From: Hyphomicrobiales bacterium
GTDB taxonomy: Bacteria > Pseudomonadota > Alphaproteobacteria > Rhizobiales > Xanthobacteraceae
Assembly (NCBI GenBank): GCA_017304505.1
Contig: JAFKKQ010000303.1
Span: forward strand, 1-5,664
Length of the DNA: 5,664 nt
Direction of reading: 5' to 3'
Of the stretch, positions 1 to 5,189 are shown one piece after another. The notes beneath the pieces were generated by a model. The model made no database searches, had not been told where the DNA came from, and saw only the letters and a list, made by a program, of their open reading frames with translations. Numbering within the stretch: the stretch's first letter is position 1; every line of letters starts with the position of its first letter. A program made the position numbers and the translations under genes.

Positions 1-971
1 GCCGCCTTGATGATCGGCGTCCACTTGGCGATCTCGCTCTTCACCAGCGTGGCAAGCGCCTGCTGGCCGCGCCGGTTGCCATCCGGGATGTCGCTGCCGA
101 GATCGAGCAGGCGCTTGCGGGTGTTCTGATCGTCCAGCGCCTTGGAAAGTGCATCGCTCAGCTTGTCGAGGACCGGCTTCGGCGTGCCCTTGGGCGCAAA
201 CAGCGCGTTCCAGGCCGAGGCCTGGAAGCCCGGCAGCCCCGCCTCCTTCGAGGTCGGCACGTCCGGCAGCGCCGGATTCCGCTCCGGCGTTCCGATGGCG
301 TAGACCTTGATGGTGTTGCCCTTGATCTGCGGCACCGCGTTGACGATCTGGTCGGTCATGTAGTCGACCTGGCCGGCGATCAGCGCGTTCATCGCCGGCG
401 CGGTGCCCTGGAACGGAACCAACGTCGGCTTCACATCGAGCAAGCTGTCGAGCAGCAGGCCGGTCACATGGGCGACCGAGCCGACGCCGGCGTGAGCCTG
501 ATTGAGCTTGGTGGCGTTGGCCTTCACATACGTGATGAATTCCTTGAGATTTTTCGGCGGAAAATCCTTCTTGGCGAGGATCAGGATCGGCGTGCCGGCA
601 GCCATGCCGATCGGTTCGAAATCCACATCCGGCTTGTAGGCCAGGTTGGGATAGAGCGCGACCGAGGCGGCGTGCGTGCCCATGTGCCCCATGATGATGG
701 TGTAGCCATCGGGCTTCGCCCGCATTGCACGGGTCGAAGCGGTCGTCCCGCCGGCGCCGAGCGTGTTCTCGATGACGATGGTCTGGTGCAGCGTTCGCGA
801 CATGTGGTCGCTGACGATGCGAGCCACCGTATCGGTCGGGCCGCCTGCGGCGAACGGCACGATCAGCGTGATGGCTCGTGTCGGATAATCCTGCGCGGGC
901 GCCGGTGCGGCTCCCAGCGCAAGCATGAGTACAGTTCCCGCAAACGCCGTTGCGGCACGATACGCTAGCAT
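1..971 (-). CDS. tctC: TctC/Bug-family tripartite tricarboxylate transporter substrate-binding protein (3' end cut by window edge)
   Basis: Periplasmic solute-binding protein that captures a small carboxylate (or related solute) and delivers it to the TctA/TctB membrane pair. My translation from the ATG at 971 gives 323 residues with no stop before the window edge. The family is usually about 320-330 residues, so only a few are missing. Residues 1-26 form a signal peptide: R5, a hydrophobic stretch around 10-22, and a cleavage site after APAPA (22-26) before QDYP. The mature N-terminus shows the family signature YPTRAITLIVPFAAGG (29-44), then TDTVAR (46-51) and ENTLGAGGTT (68-77). Further on are the family-typical PDGYT, a VPFQGTAPAMNALIAGQVDYM stretch and PDVPTSKEAGLPGF. 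The start is fixed by AGGGGGTG just upstream. The gene lies 117 nt downstream of tctA and behind a terminator. The ligand cannot be read from the sequence, because this family binds many compounds. The family assignment is secure. Confidence 0.95.
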   Translation of the reverse strand, partial: MLAYRAATAFAGTVLMLALGAAPAPAQDYPTRAITLIVPFAAGGPTDTVARIVSDHMSRTLHQTIVIENTLGAGGTTASTRAMRAKPDGYTIIMGHMGTHAASVALYPNLAYKPDVDFEPIGMAAGTPILILAKKDFPPKNLKEFITYVKANATKLNQAHAGVGSVAHVTGLLLDSLLDVKPTLVPFQGTAPAMNALIAGQVDYMTDQIVNAVPQIKGNTIKVYAIGTPERNPALPDVPTSKEAGLPGFQASAWNALFAPKGTPKPVLDKLSDALSKALDDQNTRKRLLDLGSDIPDGNRRGQQALATLVKSEIAKWTPIIKA

Positions 972-974
972 TGT

Positions 975-982
975 CACCCCCT
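975..982 (-). promoter_or_regulatory. tctC ribosome binding site
   Basis: On the minus strand AGGGGGTG sits three bases before the ATG at 971. It is a strong purine-rich Shine-Dalgarno sequence and it favours this start over the internal Met16 codon, which would cut into the signal peptide. Confidence 0.75.
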
Positions 983-1021
983 GTAAAGTCAGCGCCCGGA
1001 GTTTACCGCGCCCGGATCGAC

Positions 1022-1058
1022 AAAAAAACCCCCGGGAAGGCTCCGCCTTCCCGGGGGT
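1022..1058 (-). terminator. Intrinsic terminator between tctA and tctC, possibly bidirectional
   Basis: A near-perfect inverted repeat pairs A1028-C1041 with G1045-T1058. That is a 14-bp stem, mostly G-C, around a 3-nt loop (or 13 bp around CTCCG). On the minus strand it is followed directly by seven T residues (1022-1028, the last being part of the stem base), which is the classic Rho-independent form. It begins about 30 nt after the tctA stop codon. In the plus direction the stem is followed by TCTTTTC, a weaker T tract. Its position implies that the tctBA transcript mostly ends here before reaching tctC. Confidence 0.9.
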
Positions 1059-1088
1059 CTTTTCGTTGTCGCGATGCGCTCGCGGGGG

Positions 1089-2597
1089 TCAGTCGTCTCC
1101 GACGAACACCTCGTCGCGCTTGCCGCGGATCGACGGCAGAACCGCCAGGATCAGCAGCAACGCGGCGATGGCCAGCAGCACCGCGGAAATCGGCCGCGTG
1201 ACGAACACCGTGGCGTCGCCGCGGGCGATCAGCATGGCGCGCCGGAGGTTCTCCTCCATCAGCGGGCCAAGCACGTAACCCAGGATCATCGGCGCCGGCT
1301 CGAAGTCGTGCTTCGACATCCAGTATCCGACGACGCCGAAGATCGCGGTCATCGACACATCGAACGGCGCGTTGTTCACCGAGTAGATGCCGATGCAGCA
1401 GAACACCACGATCATCGGGAACAGATGGCGGTAGGGCACGCGCAACAGGCGCACCCAGACGCCGACCAGCGGCAGGTTGATGATGATCAGCATCAAGTTG
1501 CCGATCCACATCGAGGCGATCATGCCCCAGAACAGTTCCGGCTGCTTGGTCATGACCTGCGGGCCCGGGACGATGCCGTGGATGGTCATGGCGCCAACCA
1601 TCAACGCCATGACCGGGTTCGGCGGGATGCCGAGGGTCAGCAGCGGGATGAACGCGGTTTGCGACGCCGCGTTGTTGGCGCTCTCCGGCGCAGCGACACC
1701 TTCGATCGTGCCGCGGCCGAACCGCTCCGGGTGCTTGGACACGCGCGTTTCAAGCGTGTAGGCGGCAAACGACGCGATGATCGTCCCACCGCCCGGCAGG
1801 ATGCCGAGGCACGAACCGAGCAAGGTGCCACGGCCGATGGCGCCGGCCGCAGCCTTGAGGTCCGGCAACGTCGGCATCAGGCCGGTGATCTTGCCCTGCA
1901 CGATCTCGCGCGTTCCCTTGTTCTCAAGGTTCCGCAGGATTTCGCCGAAGCCGAACACGCCCATGCCGACGACCACGAAGCCGATGCCGTCCGACATTTC
2001 CGGGATGCCCCAGGTCATGCGCTCAGCGCCGGTTTCCAGGTCCGAACCGATCATCGACAGCAGCAGGCCCATCAACACGATGGCCAGCGCCTTGATCACC
2101 GAGCCTCTGGCAAGCACGACCGCGAAGATCAGGCCCAACACCATCAGCGAGAAGTACTCGGCCGGGCCGAACATCAAGGCGACGCTGGTCAACGGCGCGC
2201 CGAGCGCGGCGACCAGAACGGTGGCGACGCAACCGGCGAAGAACGAGCCGATGGCGGCGATCGCCAGCGCCGGGCCGGCGCGGCCATTCTTGGCCATCTC
2301 GTGGCCGTCGAGACAGGTCACCACCGACGACGATTCGCCCGGAATGTTCACCAGGATCGACGTGGTCGAGCCGCCGTACTGCGCGCCGTAGTAAATGCCG
2401 GCAAGCATGATGAGGGCGCCCACCGGCGGCAGACCGAAGGTGATCGGCAGCAGCATGGCGATGGTGGCCAGCGAACCGATGCCCGGAAGCACGCCGATCA
2501 GCGTACCAACCAGCGCACCGACGAGACAAAGCATGACGTACGTCGGCGTGGCCGCCACGCTCATGCCGAGCCAAAGGTGATTAATTAGATCATACAT
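1089..2597 (-). CDS. tctA: Tripartite tricarboxylate transporter large permease TctA
   Basis: Large integral-membrane subunit of a TTT-family secondary transporter. It forms the translocation path and works with TctB and the periplasmic TctC. The 502-residue length is normal for the family. It is strongly hydrophobic, with about a dozen predicted membrane segments. It carries the duplicated glycine-rich signatures: GVLPGIG (35-41) and YYGAQYGGSTTSIL (69-82) in the first half, GILPGGGTIIASFAAY (265-280) in the second, followed by PESANNA (304-310) and NPVMALMVGA (327-336). The C-terminus has the family-typical ILGYVLGPLMEENLRRAM (438-455). The start ATG at 2597 lies 16 nt after the tctB stop, preceded by a GGCGGGA-type ribosome site, so the two genes are co-transcribed. 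Substrate is not predictable from sequence. The gene is intact. Confidence 0.97.
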   Translation of the reverse strand: MYDLINHLWLGMSVAATPTYVMLCLVGALVGTLIGVLPGIGSLATIAMLLPITFGLPPVGALIMLAGIYYGAQYGGSTTSILVNIPGESSSVVTCLDGHEMAKNGRAGPALAIAAIGSFFAGCVATVLVAALGAPLTSVALMFGPAEYFSLMVLGLIFAVVLARGSVIKALAIVLMGLLLSMIGSDLETGAERMTWGIPEMSDGIGFVVVGMGVFGFGEILRNLENKGTREIVQGKITGLMPTLPDLKAAAGAIGRGTLLGSCLGILPGGGTIIASFAAYTLETRVSKHPERFGRGTIEGVAAPESANNAASQTAFIPLLTLGIPPNPVMALMVGAMTIHGIVPGPQVMTKQPELFWGMIASMWIGNLMLIIINLPLVGVWVRLLRVPYRHLFPMIVVFCCIGIYSVNNAPFDVSMTAIFGVVGYWMSKHDFEPAPMILGYVLGPLMEENLRRAMLIARGDATVFVTRPISAVLLAIAALLLILAVLPSIRGKRDEVFVGDD

Positions 2598-2613
2598 GAC
2601 TGTATCCCGCCGA

Positions 2614-3267
2614 TCACCAGAACCGCGGCCAAAGCTGGAACGGCAGGTTCAAGCCATAAGGGAATAGAAGTGCGCAGAAGATCGTAATTCCGATGGCGAC
2701 AAGCACCGTTTCTCGCGCTTTCACGTCGTCGGCCGCCGCGGCGCAGATGATAACGCTCGCGAAAGTCGCGACCACAAGACCAAGCGGCCGGATCGAAGCG
2801 GCAAACGCCAGGATCGCGCCGATGACGAAGACCATGCCGCGCACTTGGTACTTGGTCACCTCGGGTCCCGGCGTCAGGAACCCGCCGACGAGAACAATCA
2901 ACGCCAGCACGATCATCGCGGTAGCGAACAAGCGTGGCGCCGTTCCCGGACCGAACGCGAAGCCGCGCATACCAGGCAGTTCGTTCGATGCGATGAAGGC
3001 CGTCAGTCCGAGCAGGATCAACCCGAGACTGCCGAAGACATCCTGCGGATTGAGAACCGGCAGAAGTCCGAACGAGATCGCGATGCAGACGGCGACAAAA
3101 ACGATAATGGCCGCGCGAACCGCCAAGGGCGCCGGACTCTGCAGCATGAAGGAGCTGACGAGTAAGATCACCCCCAGCGTGGTGAACACCAGGCCACTAA
3201 GCAGATTATAGCGGCGCTGCTCCTCCGCGGAACGCGACCACTCTCCTGATGGCGTTGCATCAGACAT
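2614..3267 (-). CDS. tctB: Tripartite tricarboxylate transporter small membrane subunit TctB, N-terminally extended
   Basis: Small membrane subunit of the TTT transporter, needed together with TctA. The protein has 217 residues, against roughly 140-180 for common TctB. Hydrophobic segments lie near 21-42, 51-71, 78-94, 112-131, 143-158, 163-178 and 187-206. The TctB hallmark between its first two canonical helices, usually GPGFFP-like, appears here as FGPGTAPRLFA (105-115). The canonical four-helix unit therefore starts near residue 78, and residues 1-75 add a short charged cytoplasmic leader plus two more helices. The start is supported by AGGGGAGT upstream. It is the first gene of a tctB-tctA unit. 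The identity rests on the motif, topology and neighbours rather than on strong conservation, since TctB is a weakly conserved family. Confidence 0.9.
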   Translation of the reverse strand: MSDATPSGEWSRSAEEQRRYNLLSGLVFTTLGVILLVSSFMLQSPAPLAVRAAIIVFVAVCIAISFGLLPVLNPQDVFGSLGLILLGLTAFIASNELPGMRGFAFGPGTAPRLFATAMIVLALIVLVGGFLTPGPEVTKYQVRGMVFVIGAILAFAASIRPLGLVVATFASVIICAAAADDVKARETVLVAIGITIFCALLFPYGLNLPFQLWPRFW

Positions 3268-3275
3268 TATCAGCC

Positions 3276-3283
3276 ACTCCCCT
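3276..3283 (-). promoter_or_regulatory. tctB ribosome binding site
   Basis: On the minus strand AGGGGAGT lies eight bases before the ATG at 3267, a good Shine-Dalgarno match at normal spacing. It fixes the start of the unusually long TctB and argues that the N-terminal extension is truly translated. Confidence 0.75.
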
Positions 3284-3316
3284 CATCATCATCGTCACAG
3301 TTTTACAGACATCCCC

Positions 3317-3333
3317 CGCGGTAACAGACCGCG
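3317..3333. repeat. Inverted repeat in the tctB leader
   Basis: CGCGGT (3317-3322) and ACCGCG (3328-3333) form a perfect 6-bp palindrome around AACAG. It lies between the putative tctB promoter and its ribosome site. It may be an operator or a small leader hairpin. It is not a terminator for the minus strand, because the T tract precedes rather than follows it. Function is unknown. Confidence 0.4.
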
Positions 3334-3342
3334 TTCTGAAAA

Positions 3343-3371
3343 AAAAAGCAACCTCGACCTTCTTTTGTCAA
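3343..3371 (-). promoter_or_regulatory. Possible promoter of tctBA
   Basis: On the minus strand a perfect TTGACA (-35 consensus) at 3366-3371 is followed 17 nt later by CTTTTT (3343-3348) at the head of a T-rich tract. The -35 box and the spacing are good but the -10 box is poor, so this is tentative. It starts 14 nt after the stop codon of the upstream chr gene, in the only gap ahead of tctB. Confidence 0.4.
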
Positions 3372-3384
3372 AAAACAAACAACT

Positions 3385-3918
3385 TCACACCAGGTTGGCA
3401 AACCCGAGTAACCCAGCGATTCCAATCGGCCAGAGCGGGTTCCAACGCGATTGATAGGTGATCAACGCGGTCGCGGCGGTGATGCCCAGGGCAACCCAAC
3501 TGTGGACAGACGCGCGTGTCAAGACAATCGCGGTGGCGGCGATCAGACCCACGGAGACCGGCACAACGCCCGCTTGCACCGCGATGCGCCACGGTGCGTC
3601 CTTGAAGCGATCCCAGACGCGGCCGAAGAAATGCGCCAGCACCGCCGTCGGCCCGCACATTGCGAGGGTCGTAACCAGCGCGCCGCTAACGCCGGCGATG
3701 TGATAGCCGATCAGCGTCACCAGCATGACGTTTGGACCCGGAGCGGCTTGCGAAATCGCGAACATGTCGGCGAACTCGCGCTCGGTCATCCACGGGTTTA
3801 TCTCGACCACCAGGCGATGCATCTCCGGCACCACCGCGTTGGCGCCGCCCATCGCCAAGAGCGACATGATCACGAACTGCAGCGCGAGCGTGAAAAAGAT
3901 ATTGCCGTCTGCTTTCAT
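3385..3918 (-). CDS. chrA: Short-chain chromate transporter (ChrA) family protein, second of a pair
   Basis: A half-size CHR-family membrane protein of 177 residues. Full-length ChrA has two homologous halves in about 400 residues, and short-chain members are encoded as tandem pairs that work together. The domain signature is visible in order: LAMGGANAVVPEMHR (21-35), WMTEREFADMFAISQAAPGPN (43-63) with the family PGP motif, then GY-IAG and the ALVTTLAMCGPTAVL helix (80-94). Several hydrophobic helices follow to the C-terminus. I chose the ATG at 3918 because its first four bases overlap the upstream stop as ATGA, implying translational coupling. An in-frame ATG at 3933 would add five residues, and an upstream one at 3987 runs deep into the neighbour. 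Chromate is the named substrate of the family, but many members are untested and no chrB-type regulator is in the window. Confidence 0.9.
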   Translation of the reverse strand: MKADGNIFFTLALQFVIMSLLAMGGANAVVPEMHRLVVEINPWMTEREFADMFAISQAAPGPNVMLVTLIGYHIAGVSGALVTTLAMCGPTAVLAHFFGRVWDRFKDAPWRIAVQAGVVPVSVGLIAATAIVLTRASVHSWVALGITAATALITYQSRWNPLWPIGIAGLLGFANLV

Positions 3919-4484
3919 CGCCGCATCCACCATGCCAATGCGATGCTCGTCGGCGTGACGACGAGCATGACAAAAACCAACGGCCATCGCATCACGCCGA
4001 TCGCAAGAGCCGTGGCAACGAGCACAAACGGCGCCGGCCCGAAGCGTCGGAACAGCGGCATGGCCATCTTCGCCACCGTGGCGACGATGAGGCCCGCGGC
4101 GGCCGGCGCGACGCCGCCGAGCACGCGCCGCACCGCGTCGACATCGCCGAAGTTTTCATAAAGCACGGCCGCCGCGATCATCAGGAAGAAAGGCAGCACC
4201 AGAAAGCCGACCCAGGCTGCGACCGCACCGGTTGGCCCCTGCATGCGCGAGCCGAACACCGAGGCGAGATTGACGATATTGGGCCCAGGAAGAAACTGGC
4301 AGAGTGCATAGAGATCGTTGAACTCCTGCTCCGTCAGCCAGCGCTTTTCCTCGACGAACATCCGCCGCGTCCACGGTAGCGTGCCGCCGAATCCGGTCAC
4401 CGTGATCCGGAAGAAGGCCAGGAAGAGTTCGAGGTGGCTGGGGATCGGCGCAGCCGGCGGAGATGAAGCTGTCGTCTCGGACAT
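3915..4484 (-). CDS. chrA: Short-chain chromate transporter (ChrA) family protein, first of a pair
   Basis: A half-size CHR-family membrane protein of 189 residues, partner of the gene that overlaps its stop codon. After a short polar leader (1-15) comes the family start: ELFLAFFRITVTGFGG (19-34), then KRWLTEQEFNDLYALCQFLPGPN (47-69). The GFGG and PGPN motifs are characteristic of the CHR domain. Helices follow near 87-109, 123-141, 150-165 and 168-186, and the protein ends in a positively charged WWMRR. I take the ATG at 4484 as the start. An in-frame ATG at 4604 would add 40 residues of non-membrane, low-quality sequence before the conserved domain. The ribosome site before 4484 is weak. 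The pair probably exports an oxyanion such as chromate, by family analogy only. It is transcribed divergently from ssrA. Confidence 0.9.
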   Translation of the reverse strand: MSETTASSPPAAPIPSHLELFLAFFRITVTGFGGTLPWTRRMFVEEKRWLTEQEFNDLYALCQFLPGPNIVNLASVFGSRMQGPTGAVAAWVGFLVLPFFLMIAAAVLYENFGDVDAVRRVLGGVAPAAAGLIVATVAKMAMPLFRRFGPAPFVLVATALAIGVMRWPLVFVMLVVTPTSIALAWWMRR

Positions 4485-4692
4485 GATGGCGATGTTTAAG
4501 CCGTGGACGCGCGGCCGGCCAATCGAATCGTTGCGTTGTCGCCAGGAAAGCGGGAGCGCCGCAGGAAGGACGGCCTCCACCCATATGCCCCGCCGGACAG
4601 GCACCGGTCACCCGACACGCCCGCTTGGACCACACGCCCCGGTGGTAGGCACGGATGCGGCGCATCGATGGGGAGAGAGGCGCTCGCCGCTC

Positions 4693-4721
4693 TTTTTTCG
4701 TCAATCGTCCACGCCTATATT
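4693..4721 (+). promoter_or_regulatory. Probable ssrA promoter
   Basis: TATATT at 4716-4721 is a near-consensus -10 box. A T6 tract at 4693-4698, at 17-nt spacing, can serve as a weak -35 element. Transcription would begin around 4727-4729, exactly where the first hairpin of the acceptor piece starts. The stretch from 4485 to here shows no gene and no clear structure, and should also contain the divergent chr promoter. Confidence 0.65.
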
Positions 4722-4726
4722 GGGGG

Positions 4727-4809
4727 CGCCGGCGCAAGCCGGCTATGGCGATAAACGGCCGTCGGAATAAACCTTTCGGACCCGGGGGCAGTACCCGGCG
4801 GCTCCACCC
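4727..4809 (+). ncRNA. tmRNA acceptor piece
   Basis: It opens with a perfect hairpin, GCCGGC-GCAA-GCCGGC (4728-4743), capped by a GNRA tetraloop. The T arm is CCGGG (4782-4786), a 7-nt loop GGCAGTA, and CCCGG (4794-4798). The loop lacks the usual TTCGA, a known alphaproteobacterial tmRNA trait. The acceptor strand 4799-4805 and the unpaired discriminator A4806 follow. The next bases are CCCA, not CCA, so the mature CCA end is not encoded exactly in place. Confidence 0.85.
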
Positions 4810-4844
4810 AAGCCCGGCGCGAACAAGCCGAGACGGGCTTCGGC
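4810..4844 (+). other. Intervening segment removed from pre-tmRNA
   Basis: This stretch links the acceptor 3' end to the coding-piece 5' end. It can form a 7-bp stem, AAGCCCG (4810-4816) with CGGGCTT (4834-4840). It should be cut out by tRNA-type processing: RNase P makes the 5' end at G4845, and 3' trimming makes the other end. Confidence 0.75.
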
Positions 4845-5060
4845 GGGGCCGAACCAGGATCGACGAGGGTGTAAAGGGCGGGCTTTTGCTCGGAATCGTC
4901 CCAACGTTATCGGGACAATCCATAGTTGCCAACGACAACTATGCTCCGGTTGCTCAGGCTGCGTAAGGCAGTCTGAAAGACCGAACTTAAAGTCCTGACG
5001 GGTTAAGCTCCGTCAGGCGGGGTCCGGAGGCACCTGGCAACAGAAGCCTCCACCTCTCCT
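4845..5060 (+). ncRNA. tmRNA coding piece
   Basis: It begins with the 5' acceptor strand GGGGCCG and the D-arm-like region, continues through a GTCCC/GGGAC hairpin (4898-4902/4912-4916) that probably belongs to the first pseudoknot, and then the tag frame. The tag is followed by an 8-bp stem, CCTGACGG/CCGTCAGG (4994-5017), and a 6-bp stem, GGAGGC/GCCTCC (5026-5051). The 3' end is estimated from where pairing stops. Confidence 0.85.
4928..4966 (+). other. tmRNA proteolysis-tag reading frame (ANDNYAPVAQAA)
   Basis: The twelve sense codons from GCC 4928 to GCG 4963, followed by TAA, encode ANDNYAPVAQAA. The resume codon is Ala GCC, preceded by ATAGTT, close to the conserved sequence that sets the frame. 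The N-terminal AND.. part matches what SspB recognises, and the terminal AA is the ClpX signal. Together they direct tagged proteins to ClpXP. Confidence 0.95.
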
Positions 5061-5071
5061 TGAAGATGCGA

Positions 5072-5087
5072 CTCAATCTATATTGAG
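5072..5087. repeat. Inverted repeat downstream of ssrA
   Basis: CTCAAT (5072-5077) and ATTGAG (5082-5087) form a perfect 6-bp palindrome around CTAT, a few bases past the last predicted tmRNA stem. No T tract follows, so it is not a convincing intrinsic terminator. It may mark the pre-tmRNA 3' end or be a regulator site for sspB. Confidence 0.4.
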
Positions 5088-5135
5088 ACCGTTGGGTTGC
5101 CGTGGATGCCATCGGCGGGCTTGTGCGTTAGCATG

Positions 5136-5163
5136 AGAATCCGACAGACGTCAGAATCCGACA
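5136..5163 (+). repeat. Direct repeat ahead of sspB
   Basis: AGAATCCGACA occurs twice, at 5136-5146 and 5153-5163, with a 17-nt period and only six bases between the copies. It ends 26 nt before the sspB start. The spacing of about one and a half helical turns and the position suggest a regulatory or promoter-proximal element. No known operator is recognised. Confidence 0.55.
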
Positions 5164-5189
5164 TACACATCGTAACCTCAGCAGGTTCC

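Larger units (their letters stand above)
4727..5060 (+). ncRNA. ssrA: Transfer-messenger RNA, circularly permuted two-piece form
   Basis: tmRNA rescues ribosomes stalled on broken mRNA and appends a degradation tag, acting with SmpB. In alphaproteobacteria the gene is permuted: the part carrying the T arm and 3' acceptor strand comes first, then a spacer that is removed, then the part with the 5' acceptor strand and tag reading frame. All of this is visible here. The 5' strand GGGGCCG (4845-4851) pairs fully with CGGCTCC (4799-4805), giving a 7-bp acceptor stem. Its third pair is G-U, the identity element for alanyl-tRNA synthetase. GGATCGACGAGG (4857-4868) follows as in other tmRNAs. AAAGG (4873-4877) can pair with CCTTT (4772-4776) to join the pieces. 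The tag frame ends at TAA 4964-4966. Stems 4994-5001/5010-5017 and 5026-5031/5046-5051 belong to the downstream region. The outer ends (4727, 5060) are estimates. Confidence 0.95.

Noticed and set aside
468..968. 166-residue plus-strand frame opposite tctC
   Set aside because: It is antisense to a well-supported binding-protein gene with signal peptide and ribosome site, and it has no domain of its own.
1074..2588. 504-residue open frame on the plus strand opposite tctA
   Set aside because: It mirrors almost the whole of tctA. Its protein is dominated by His, Asp, Arg and Gln without any domain, as expected for the antisense of a GC-rich hydrophobic gene. tctA has clear family motifs.
3317..3347. 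Hairpin next to an A9 run as a terminator of the chr pair
   Set aside because: On the minus strand the T tract comes before the hairpin, and on the plus strand the hairpin is followed by A residues, so neither direction gives the hairpin-then-T order of an intrinsic terminator.
3268..3384. Riboswitch in the tctB leader
   Set aside because: The gap is only 117 nt, contains just one 6-bp stem and has no recognisable aptamer sequence.
4156..4938. 260-residue minus-strand frame across the chr gene and ssrA
   Set aside because: It overlaps both the tmRNA gene and the first chr gene in another frame, has low-complexity Arg/Pro-rich composition and no recognisable domain.
4655..4966. 103-residue frame ending in the tag sequence ANDNYAPVAQAA
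   Set aside because: It runs through the whole acceptor piece and spacer of the tmRNA. Only the last 12 codons are translated, on the rescued ribosome; the rest is structured RNA.
5060..5084. TTGAAG with TATATT as an sspB promoter
   Set aside because: The spacing is only 13 nt, too short for a normal promoter, and TATATT lies inside the 5072-5087 palindrome.
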